Shown piece after piece: positions 9,531 to 18,642 of a stretch of DNA of 64,000 nucleotides (within the stretch, counting starts at the first letter, position 1; each line of letters begins with the position of its first letter). The notes beneath the pieces were generated by a model that was not told the origin of the DNA, searched no databases, and saw only the letters and a program-made list of their open reading frames with translations. This stretch comes from Tritrichomonas musculus (Eukaryota; Parabasalia; Tritrichomonadida; Tritrichomonadidae): contig JAPFFF010000005.1 of the NCBI GenBank assembly GCA_039105265.1, positions 3,829,501 through 3,893,500 on the forward strand. The letters are read 5' to 3'. Position numbers and translations under genes: made by a program.

Positions 9531-10126
9531 TTTATTTTTCAATAATATATATAGAAGCGATATATATGATTCAATATGGAAACAATAATCCAAATAATCA
9601 GATATTTCGATTTTATTTTTTCATCTTCAGCAAATTAAATAATTCTAAAATTTCATTTTTAATTTTTCCGATCACATTTAAATTCATTTTCACATTTGAA
9701 TTCTCTTCGGTATATTTTATGGAAAAAAAACTGTTGATTTTGCAAAGAAACATAGAATGGAAGGTTTGTTTCCAAATTCAAGCTTTTGCTATATTTCTAT
9801 TTTAATAAATAATTTAACAAAACTAAAAAATGATTTATAATAATTTTTATATATAAAAATACGATTTTTATGTAGTAATTAATTTTTATGTAGTAATTCT
9901 TCTTCATTTTTTCAACAAATGCTTCAGAACTCATTTTTACAAAATAAAATTTTGTCAAAATTAATGAAATGTGATATGAAATATTTGTAAACTATTCATT
10001 CACATAAAAATTTATTTTATTTATATATTTCCATTTTTCCATTACAAAAATAGTATTAAATATTTTTTTATAAAATATTAAATCATGTTTACAAATAATA
10101 ATAAATCAAAATATTCTATTATCGAT
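9531..10126. other. Intergenic DNA with a possible remnant of the interrupted coiled-coil gene
   Basis: On the minus strand at about 9620-9725 a short frame reads YTEENSNVKMNLNVIGKIKN, which could be the other side of the gene fragment at 1-713, but similarity is too slight to be sure. The rest is AT-rich without recognisable content. Confidence 0.25.
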
Positions 10127-10376
10127 TTTAAGGTACAAATCCAGTACGTTTAGTAACCGCAATTTTTTTTGACATTCTCAAAGAATATGATGACATGTTA
10201 AATAAAAAACGATTATTTTCATCCATTTCATATAACATGTCATAATGTTTATTTAAACTGTAAAATAAGTGTCAAAAACAAACCTAGTCAATTTAAACTT
10301 TTTCAGAGACATGCAACTATTCAAATAATAAACGTTCTCCTATTCAAAAAATAACGTACTGGATTTGTACCTTAAA
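10127..10376. mobile_element. MITE-like 250-bp element with 24-bp inverted ends
   Basis: Positions 10127-10150 and 10353-10376 are perfect inverted copies (TTTAAGGTACAAATCCAGTA then CGTT). Both ends carry TTAA, so the target duplication may be TTAA or simply TA. An internal inverted pair, ATGACATGTTA near 10190 and TAACATGTCAT near 10230, would let most of the element fold into a hairpin. There is no coding capacity, so it would depend on a transposase elsewhere. Confidence 0.7.
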
Positions 10377-10589
10377 TAGTATTTTTAAAAAATACATTAG
10401 AGGTGTCTGTAAATTTTTTGCTCCATAACATATTGGTCAAAAAAGATATTAACTCTACTCCATGTTATCAAATTAATTGATGGGAATATTCAGTTAACTG
10501 AAAATAAAGATTTTTTTTCTAATAAAATGTAACAACTGAATCATAAGTCAGTCACTTAATTGACTCTCCTTTTTTTGCCATTTTTATTG

Positions 10590-11020
10590 TTATTGGTGAA
10601 TCACTGTAACATCCAGTATTTTTCTTCCCTGGATATTGATTTTTCAGAGATCAAAGGCCAGCTATTTCCACGTAAATTTCTTTTGGGTAACACAGAGTTT
10701 CCATGAAAAGATCACCATCACATACAAAACTACATTTTCTTTTGGAAATCTTTCAAAAACCTCTTCCTAATAATGACGTCTAGTAACAACTAATTGTTCT
10801 TGATTTTTTTCCCATGGAATGATGAAGTTTTTATCTTCAGAATTGTTCTCTAAACAAGCCAATTTATGTGTTTCATGACATTGATGAAAAGAAATCGGGT
10901 TATTTCCCAAAAAACTCTTGACGTTCTTATTTTGAAGAAAGATCGAGGAATCCAAAAAGAGAGTCAATGCTGAGTTCTTCATGGAGAAACTTTGTTGTTG
11001 TGTTGTGTAGATAACAGTGA
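10590..11020 (-). pseudogene. Small decayed ORF of unknown family
   Basis: A 71-codon frame starts at 10982 (MKNSALTLFLDSSIFLQNKN), ends at an in-frame TAG at 10767-10769, and continues in the same frame as EEVFERFPKENVVL. It then shifts frame into DGDLFMETLCYPKEIYVEIA and NQYPGKKNTGCYSDSPITIK before fading near 10590. Composition is richer in G and C than the flanks. The pieces look like one former protein of at least 130 residues. I do not recognise the family; a mobile-element remnant is possible. Confidence 0.35.
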
Positions 11021-11205
11021 CTTATTACTATTTAAAATACAATTTGGAATAAAAAAAGTTTTCGAAAAAGATTTATTTAAAATTATTATTATTAACTAAA
11101 TGTTTAAAATGTAATTATCACTTTATTCCAAGTATTTAATATAAATTTGAACATAAATTTGCATTTAAAAATTTAATTCAAAAAAATGAGAAGATATTTG
11201 ATCAT

Positions 11206-12717
11206 ATGGAAATTTTTAGAAGTAACAAAAGTCTTTTATATATCTTTTTATTTTGCCTTCTAAAAATTTTTCTTGCGTTTACAGGGGACACTCCAATCTT
11301 CTATAGTGATTTTCTTCACTCACTACCAATTTTATTAGAACCTGATTTATTTCCAAACGAAAAATCTATATTATACGAGTATATGGCCAATTCTCGAACA
11401 TATTTTGAATTTGGATCAGGAGGATCAACTCATCAAGCAGCTAAAAGAGGACTTAAAATATATTCCGTTGAAATTAGTCCCTCCTGGATTTCGCTATTAA
11501 AGAAAGAGATACAACAAATTTGCTCATATCTAGGTAAAAATATTGACATAACATATTTGCTAGTAGATCTTCAATCAAGCCCAGACACATCCTATTCAGA
11601 TTTCAAAAATTATATTCAAATTTATAATCATACTAAATATCAAGCAGATTTAATTTATATAGATGGAAAATATCATTTTTCCTGTTTAATGAATTTATTT
11701 AATCAAGTCAATCAAAAGACAATAATTATTGTTCATAATCTTGAAGACAAAAATATCAGCGAGTCACTCGACACTTACTTTACTACACTCAAAACAGTTG
11801 ATAATACAATTGTTCTTCAAAAGAAGGATCCTCCGCCATTTCTATCGGAAGAAACGATAGAAAAAATACAAAATCAAGATTTCACTTTTTCAAACAAAAA
11901 AATTGACATTGTCACTTTTTTAAGAAAAAATTTCAGTGATATCTATGATCGATACAAGGACTACAACAACGATGAAATGGTGAAGCCGTCTGAAAAGCAG
12001 GTCTGGTTCTATTGGTGGGATGGACCGAAAAATATGCCTTATATTGCACAAATTTGCCTAAAGTCAATTGAGGAGAATTTCAGAGAAGGAAATGTCACTT
12101 TTATATGGAAAGAGAACTACAAGAAGTATGCGACAATCCCTGACTACATTATGAAAAAGTTCAAAGAAAAGAAAATCTCAAAAACGCACTTTTCAGACGT
12201 CTATCGTATGAAGCTCCTTTCAACAAGAGGAGGCCTATGGCTTGATGCGACCATTTTACTAGTCAAAAAGTTGCCCTCAGAAATTTTTGAGTATCCTTTT
12301 TACACTGTCCATTTTAGATACACTTTTCAATACTTTACAGGAAAGTGGTGCACTTTTCTCCTATCGTCTTACATAAATAATGTTGTCACTAAGTTTTGCT
12401 GCGACGTTCTTTTTGCTTATTACGAAAAGTTCGATTATGTGAATGACTATTTCTTGCTTGATTACATTTTTGTGTTCGGCTGCGAATTCTTGCCGTCTTT
12501 TGAAAGGGCCATTCAAAAAGTTCCTTTGAATAATCAAAATGTGATGGAGCTGATCAAGTTGATCAATTCGCCGTGGAATGCTGAAACAAAGAAAATTTTC
12601 GATGGCCTGTTGGAGGGGACTTCATTCTTCAAGCTGTCAAACAAAAAGAAAAAATTCAAGGTCGTCAATAATACAATTACTGTATACAAAATGCTGTTCA
12701 ACCAATATTTGAAGTAA
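11206..12717 (+). CDS. Membrane-anchored methyltransferase-like / capsule-type glycosyltransferase fusion
   Basis: The product has 503 residues. Residues about 9-26 form one hydrophobic segment (signal anchor or signal peptide). Residues 60-200 look like a Rossmann methyltransferase-type fold: YFEFGSGGSTHQAA (66-79) resembles a nucleotide-binding loop, followed by YSVEIS and ADLIYIDGKYH (147-157). Residues about 264-430 match the capsular polysaccharide synthesis glycosyltransferase style: VWFYWWDGPKNMPYIAQICL, then HFSDVYRMKLLSTRGGLWLD followed by AT. The usual acidic motif after GGxW is reduced to LDAT. This suggests a type II membrane enzyme in the ER/Golgi making a surface glycan, with likely bacterial ancestry for the C-terminal half. 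Donor and acceptor are unknown. Start: first in-frame ATG, just before the hydrophobic segment. Confidence 0.7.
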   Translation: MEIFRSNKSLLYIFLFCLLKIFLAFTGDTPIFYSDFLHSLPILLEPDLFPNEKSILYEYMANSRTYFEFGSGGSTHQAAKRGLKIYSVEISPSWISLLKKEIQQICSYLGKNIDITYLLVDLQSSPDTSYSDFKNYIQIYNHTKYQADLIYIDGKYHFSCLMNLFNQVNQKTIIIVHNLEDKNISESLDTYFTTLKTVDNTIVLQKKDPPPFLSEETIEKIQNQDFTFSNKKIDIVTFLRKNFSDIYDRYKDYNNDEMVKPSEKQVWFYWWDGPKNMPYIAQICLKSIEENFREGNVTFIWKENYKKYATIPDYIMKKFKEKKISKTHFSDVYRMKLLSTRGGLWLDATILLVKKLPSEIFEYPFYTVHFRYTFQYFTGKWCTFLLSSYINNVVTKFCCDVLFAYYEKFDYVNDYFLLDYIFVFGCEFLPSFERAIQKVPLNNQNVMELIKLINSPWNAETKKIFDGLLEGTSFFKLSNKKKKFKVVNNTITVYKMLFNQYLK

Positions 12718-13045
12718 TTATTTGTATGAAAATATAGAATATGTAGATTGTATTTGCATAAATCTAGGTCGTAGTCATATATTTAACCAATATTTTAAAA
12801 AATTCAATAGAGAACTTAATTAAACGAATTTGCTTTTTTTGATTGTTATTCGTTAAATTAAGTTATTTGAAAATGAGTCAAAATGATCTCAATGTAATTA
12901 TTGGATAGCGTTTATCAGTTTTTTATAATAAAATTATGAATATTCTTGAGAAAATATTATAAATCAAAACACTTTTTTATATTTTTTAGAAATTAAACTA
13001 TTTTTATTTATATAATGATTCTGACTATATAAATATTTAAGTGAA
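12718..13045. other. Intergenic spacer between converging genes
   Basis: This is AT-rich sequence between the 3' ends of the glycosyltransferase and the UBR ligase. No gene or clear repeat is seen. Confidence 0.6.
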
Positions 13046-16000
13046 TTAGAATAGATCAGAACTTTCTATTCCTTGACTAAATAGAGTTTGTTCTTCCTCT
13101 AATGAACTCAGTTTATATGAGAAATCGCCTGAAAGAATTTCTTCAATGAGTTTCTCGTATCTCTCCTCGCTCAAAAAGAGAGGCTGCATCCGAACATGAT
13201 TAATATCAGGGCACCCAGATTTATCAACGTAAGGCGTCTCTAGAGCAGCGCCTTGAGTTTGGTCAACTATGAATATTTGAGACGAGTTGACTCCAGTGAA
13301 CATCAAAATTGAAGGGTAATGCATCTTCCCATAAAAATTCAAAAAGAAGGTCAAAAACTCATTATCACACGTATAAACAGCTCTACTGTACCTCTGTGCT
13401 TCATCATTATTTATATTAGATTTTATCATGCTGTTGTCATTATCATTATTCGTATTATTTGTATTGTTTTCATTTTCATTTGTATCATCAAAGTCGTCGT
13501 AATATTTAATGAGGTAATTGTAGTCCAAAATATTGAACATTGATGTGTTTAATACTTCTGATATCGGCAGGTTATATGGTGCTTCTGAAAGCCTTAAAAA
13601 TTCTTTTGGAAACTTTGTGAAAAAGAACGGTTTGAACACAAACTCTTCATTTTGAGCAACGTTTATTGTTGTGAAATTAAAATCATATCTTTTAGAAAGA
13701 TTTTCAGTTGTAAGAACATCATCCCAATCGACCAAATCTTGCTTAACATCAATACTTACACTCACATTCAATAAGAAATATTCAGTCAAACAGACTCTTC
13801 TCAAAAACAAGCAAATTTCCTTCTCTTTTCTTTTAACATTTTCTTGTTCTTGTGAAATCATTGATTTTGCAATTGAATTAACCAATTTCTTAACATCCAA
13901 TGCAATATTTTGACTATCAATATCATCGAGTTCAATCAACAATTTAATAAATTTCTGGAAATCAGTTAATCTTGAATCTACATCAATTTCTTTTGAATCA
14001 TTTTTTGACATCATTGTCACTTTTGGTTTCTTTTGAATTCTGTATGCGTACCAAACGGTTAAAAAGAGGTTACGAGCAAGAACTTTTGTTTTTACTGAAT
14101 CAAGAGAATCAGGCAGATTTCTTACTCTAATTTCATAAGTTTCAATCAAACCGCTAATTGATTTAATCAATTCAATAAAAACGTTAATTGAATCATCAAA
14201 GAAAGATTTGAATTTATCAATAAAAGCTGAAATGGAATCAACAACATTTGATGATAATGAGTTATTATTATCACAAGAAGAATTCAATTCAAATGTTTCC
14301 AGATTTTTAAATATGGCACTTTTTGGAATTTCCTCTAAATAAGGAAGAAAACCATTCTTTTTTGAACGATCAATTGGACAGACAAATTGATCTTCAATTT
14401 CACAGCTTCGATGAAACTGATGAGGACAGATTCCATATTGAATTACAAAATTTGCACCTAAAGTAACTCTTTTTTGGGTTTCTAATTCATCTTTCTCTTT
14501 TCGTTGTTGATCGAAAATATCAGAAACCAACTTTTTCAATTCATTGAATTTTCTCATTTTTTCTTGATTTTCTCTTCCTTTTATAATGCCCAGTTCATTT
14601 TCAATATATTCAGTAACATTCATATCTTTATCAAAATCATCTTCATAATCATAAACAGTAATATCATTAACTTCTTCACTACTGACTAATGGAGGCTTGT
14701 CAATAATGAATGGAAACTTTGTTCGATAAATATACAAAGGAAAACAAAGAATTTCGTTTTTCTTTGATTCAGAACAAAATGAACATACTTCTTTATTTAA
14801 TGATAAAAGTCCACTGCTACTTAATGATATTGATTCATTAGTTGAATATATACAGCAGTAATCATTTCTAATATTAGAAAATTGATTCATGATTTCATCT
14901 TTAAGTTTTTTAATTTTAGCTTTTTGAATTGTTTTTAAATCTTTTTCTTCAATTTTAATTTCATTTTCATTTTCATCCAATAAATTAATATGAATATTAG
15001 TTGATATTTGACGTAATACATCTTGTCCTAGTTGTCCTTTGTCCTTTAAAATATCAATGATTGATTTTGGTGGAAGATTTTGTGGTTCAAATTTCATTTT
15101 AAGTAATGAAATGAAATTTGTTGAATTCAATGTGTTTTCAATTATAACTTTTTCATTAATATCCTCACCTGAAGAACGATAATTGAAAACAATATGTTTT
15201 AACTTTGATATCAAATCTAAAATTGAAGTATATTGAATTATTTCTTGTGAATCGAATGTTGAAGTTATATTTGAAAGTCTTTCAAAATCTTCATTAATAA
15301 ATCTTGAAATTAGAATCAAAATGTTCATTGCAAGATGACTGTTAAGTTCTGAACTTGATCTTAATGTATCATAAATAATAGCCAATGCTGTTGGAGTTTG
15401 TAAAAATTGTTTTAAATGAATATTTAATTCATCATTTTGATTGAAAAAATATTTTTCTTCTGATTCAAAATTTTGAATTTTAAGTAATTTATTTGAATTC
15501 TTAGAAATTTCAACATTTAAATAGGATCGTTGGGCATCAATTGGATTTACAGCTGATATTGCATTACATTCAATTTCATCTTTTAAATAAAAGTTTATTG
15601 GTTTAATGTATGAATTTTGATTTTCTTTTTTAGTATCTTCTTTATTATTTATAATGCTTTTAATATTCATTTTATTTTTAATACTTTCACTATCATCATC
15701 GTTATCATCATAATCATAATCTTCCTCATTTAATTTCGTATCTCCAAAATTTTGTAAGCTAATATTTGTATCATCATTTTCATCATTCTGAAGTGAATCA
15801 TCTTTTGTTGAATTTCTTGCCACTTTCATTATAATTTCATTAAACAATGTAAAATATTCTTTTGGATTTAAATTTAAATTTGTGTTTAAAAGATCATGCA
15901 ATTCATCAATTGAATGAACTCCTTTTTTCAATGCAAAAATAATTTGTTCTTCTAAAACATTTTTATATTCATAATTAAATAAATTACGATCAATAACAAT

Positions 16001-17866
16001 CATTAATGAAATATATAAAAATGCAAATACTAACAAATCTTTTTTCGTTGAGAGTTTGTTATCAAACATACCAATTTCTCTTGCAAGTTCAAATGAGAAA
16101 AACTCCTTCAAAATGAATTCATCAGTCATGCAATTATATTTTGTCTTTTCATTACATTGAAGACCAATTAATAATTGAAAAACTGAAATTGGTATCAAAT
16201 TGTTAACGATTTCAGTTTTATCATTATAAATTTTCTCTAAAAGAATCAGAATTGTAAGGTTTTTGAGTTGAATTAAACCCATTTTGAAACAGAAAATAGA
16301 AAGAATTCTTTTTAAGGTTACAATTCCGAGCTTTACTCGAAGACTTTGATATTTTTCTTGACATAGAAAACGAGCTAATTTAATTCTGCACAAATTATCA
16401 ACTCTAAAAAGCATCGAAAAAGAGTCATACAAAGGATGACATATAAAAAATGAGGCGCCATTATAAAATGACTTATAATATTTCGAAGGAAATGAATGAA
16501 AAAGATTTTTGATTTTTGATTTAAAAATGGAATACAAAGATTTTGCTTCATCTTTCTTGATTATGAATCGAGTAATTAGTTTATCATTCTCGTTATTATT
16601 ATCATCATCAATACTATTTTTGGAAATAAGATAAATTGGTGCTATATCTAGTGTTTTGTCGAGTTCTTCAATCAATTTGTCAACTTTCAGTTTTTCTTTC
16701 GATTTAAATGAATTCATTAAATCGCTAAAAGTTTTCAAAAAGTCAAGATATGAATCAATTTGAGTTGAAACAGAAAACCTTTTATATGATTCAACAATAA
16801 TTGTATCGTTTGGTTCACTGATACCTGTGTTGAATACTTCCGTGAAAATTTTATCAAAGAATTCTTGAGTTTTTTCATTCGGCTCAATCGAAGTTGCATA
16901 TTGAATGTATTTAATGATATTGAAAACTAACGGATATTTTGTATATTTATCACTTTTGAAAAGAAATAATAATTTCTTATATTGTTTGAGTAACTCTATT
17001 GAAAAAGTGACCCAATCCCAACCGTTACTTTCAATGTTCCAACGATAAAAATGCTCTGAAAAACATGTGTATATAAACTGATACCATATATCGTTATTGG
17101 ATGATATACTATTGGGTTGCCTTAACATGTCTTCTGAGGAGTTTTTGATGGCTTTGTCAAAAATAAATGAAATCACACTTTTTGAGAGGTTTCTCATAAA
17201 AAGTTGATCATGCATTAAATATGAAAAAATTGATAGTATGTCTGCACTGGGACATCCTTGGACATTATAAATTAGATCATTTAAAAGGTTTTCTTGCGTT
17301 ATTGCTCTAACATATAATCGTCGAAAACCATCACCCAAATTAAAAAATGATATAATAAAATCTTTAATTTGTGATGATTTATGAGTATCTGTCTGTTGTA
17401 AATGCTGCATTGCCTTGAATGAAGACGTAAAAATCATGTTTATTAAAACAGATCTTAAGTTTTCATCCAAATAATTATCGATATTTTCATCATCTTCAAA
17501 TCCTTGATGATCTGAACAAAAACATGAGCAGTTTAAATGTAATTTATCTCCACACTCGCAATTACCGATAAATCCTGGGAAAATAAAATAATTGTGTCCT
17601 TCATGATTTCCATTCAAGAAACAAGGAAGACAAATGAGGTTTAAACCATCGCCTTTTGCGCAATCAATGCAGTAAATAGATATTCGTGGTATAATTTTGG
17701 CATTAAATGGTTTGGGACAATAGTAAAAATGTACATTTTTAAGATGATAAGAAGTGAAATCTTGAAAAGAATCAAATTTAGAAATAGAACATATCATCTT
17801 TTTACATTCTTCAATTGCTTTTGAAGTATCTGAAAGAAAGAGAGACTCAAATGCTTGGCAGTCCAT
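13046..17866 (-). CDS. UBR-box E3 ubiquitin ligase (N-recognin type), copy 1
   Basis: The product has 1606 residues. An N-terminal UBR box (about residues 50-125) has the Cys/His pattern YCPKPFNA..., YCIDCAKGDG, CLPCFLNGNHEGHNYFIF, GNCECGDKLHLNCSCFCSDH, the zinc fold that binds destabilising N-termini. The middle is helical with an acidic linker (around 700-740, Asp/Asn-rich). A RING-H2-like cluster is split by an insert: CSFCSE near 1027 and CPHQFHRSCEIEDQFVCPID near 1145-1165. The C-terminal region (about 1480-1606, SILMFTGVNSSQIFIVDQTQ) matches the UBR-family cap domain. This is the full architecture of UBR1/UBR2/Ubr1p-like ligases of the N-degron pathway, in the cytosol or nucleus. A tandem paralogue lies just upstream at 18643-22434 on the same strand. 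Confidence 0.85.
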   Translation of the reverse strand: MDCQAFESLFLSDTSKAIEECKKMICSISKFDSFQDFTSYHLKNVHFYYCPKPFNAKIIPRISIYCIDCAKGDGLNLICLPCFLNGNHEGHNYFIFPGFIGNCECGDKLHLNCSCFCSDHQGFEDDENIDNYLDENLRSVLINMIFTSSFKAMQHLQQTDTHKSSQIKDFIISFFNLGDGFRRLYVRAITQENLLNDLIYNVQGCPSADILSIFSYLMHDQLFMRNLSKSVISFIFDKAIKNSSEDMLRQPNSISSNNDIWYQFIYTCFSEHFYRWNIESNGWDWVTFSIELLKQYKKLLFLFKSDKYTKYPLVFNIIKYIQYATSIEPNEKTQEFFDKIFTEVFNTGISEPNDTIIVESYKRFSVSTQIDSYLDFLKTFSDLMNSFKSKEKLKVDKLIEELDKTLDIAPIYLISKNSIDDDNNNENDKLITRFIIKKDEAKSLYSIFKSKIKNLFHSFPSKYYKSFYNGASFFICHPLYDSFSMLFRVDNLCRIKLARFLCQEKYQSLRVKLGIVTLKRILSIFCFKMGLIQLKNLTILILLEKIYNDKTEIVNNLIPISVFQLLIGLQCNEKTKYNCMTDEFILKEFFSFELAREIGMFDNKLSTKKDLLVFAFLYISLMIVIDRNLFNYEYKNVLEEQIIFALKKGVHSIDELHDLLNTNLNLNPKEYFTLFNEIIMKVARNSTKDDSLQNDENDDTNISLQNFGDTKLNEEDYDYDDNDDDSESIKNKMNIKSIINNKEDTKKENQNSYIKPINFYLKDEIECNAISAVNPIDAQRSYLNVEISKNSNKLLKIQNFESEEKYFFNQNDELNIHLKQFLQTPTALAIIYDTLRSSSELNSHLAMNILILISRFINEDFERLSNITSTFDSQEIIQYTSILDLISKLKHIVFNYRSSGEDINEKVIIENTLNSTNFISLLKMKFEPQNLPPKSIIDILKDKGQLGQDVLRQISTNIHINLLDENENEIKIEEKDLKTIQKAKIKKLKDEIMNQFSNIRNDYCCIYSTNESISLSSSGLLSLNKEVCSFCSESKKNEILCFPLYIYRTKFPFIIDKPPLVSSEEVNDITVYDYEDDFDKDMNVTEYIENELGIIKGRENQEKMRKFNELKKLVSDIFDQQRKEKDELETQKRVTLGANFVIQYGICPHQFHRSCEIEDQFVCPIDRSKKNGFLPYLEEIPKSAIFKNLETFELNSSCDNNNSLSSNVVDSISAFIDKFKSFFDDSINVFIELIKSISGLIETYEIRVRNLPDSLDSVKTKVLARNLFLTVWYAYRIQKKPKVTMMSKNDSKEIDVDSRLTDFQKFIKLLIELDDIDSQNIALDVKKLVNSIAKSMISQEQENVKRKEKEICLFLRRVCLTEYFLLNVSVSIDVKQDLVDWDDVLTTENLSKRYDFNFTTINVAQNEEFVFKPFFFTKFPKEFLRLSEAPYNLPISEVLNTSMFNILDYNYLIKYYDDFDDTNENENNTNNTNNDNDNSMIKSNINNDEAQRYSRAVYTCDNEFLTFFLNFYGKMHYPSILMFTGVNSSQIFIVDQTQGAALETPYVDKSGCPDINHVRMQPLFLSEERYEKLIEEILSGDFSYKLSSLEEEQTLFSQGIESSDLF

Positions 17867-18642
17867 AAAAATATAAAAAAAAAATAAAAAAAAATTGAAT
17901 GTGCATACAAAAATATTGAATTAATCTATTTTAACAAAGTTAAAACATTTATATCTTATTTAATTATGGGTAAAAATGTGATATTTATTTATAAGTTAAT
18001 TATCAGATGAAGTACTAATTTATTAAACTATTTTATATTTGTAATGTCAAATGACTTCTTGATTAAATTGAGCATTACAAACATTCATGGAATTGCACAA
18101 GTACATATAATTATTTTCCATTATTCACGCTGAAAATAGAGTATATCAAATAATAGTTGAACTATTTTTAATGCAAAATGGATATAATATCAAAAACATT
18201 CATGTAATTCAAATTTAACCTTTTTTTTATGGTATTGAACATTTAAATTGTTTATGGAACATACCATGAACAAATAATTGGATTTCGTTGTTGTGCGATG
18301 CTTATGAATGATTAAAAAAAAAAATTGTTGAATTATTATTAAAGCAAGAAAGAATTGATATCAACTTCAAACATATTTGGTAAGGAATTTTTTTCGAAGA
18401 AGATGCTCTCCCAACAATCGAGTTATAAAATTCCATCCAAATTTTTTTTCTTGATATCATTAAATAAAAAAAAACTACTTGTAAAAATTGAAAGCCAAAT
18501 ATCAAAAAAAATTGAGAAAGAAAAAAAGATTTGAATTTGAAACTGATATAAAAAGCATAACTTTAAAAAAGATATAATAAAATTATTAAATTCCATCTAG
18601 ATAAAAATTTAATTATAAGTGGAATATGCAGTGAAAATTTAT
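17867..18642. other. Spacer between the two tandem UBR genes
   Basis: This AT-rich DNA contains two copies of AACATTCATG followed by G or T and AATT (near 18079 and 18195) and poly-A/T tracts. No supported gene; a 67-codon minus-strand frame at 18302-18505 is judged to be chance. Confidence 0.55.

Noticed and set aside
9524-9805. ORF starting with ATGGGTA at the transposon's right end
   Set aside because: The ATG is part of the terminal inverted repeat and the frame shows no family or coding bias.
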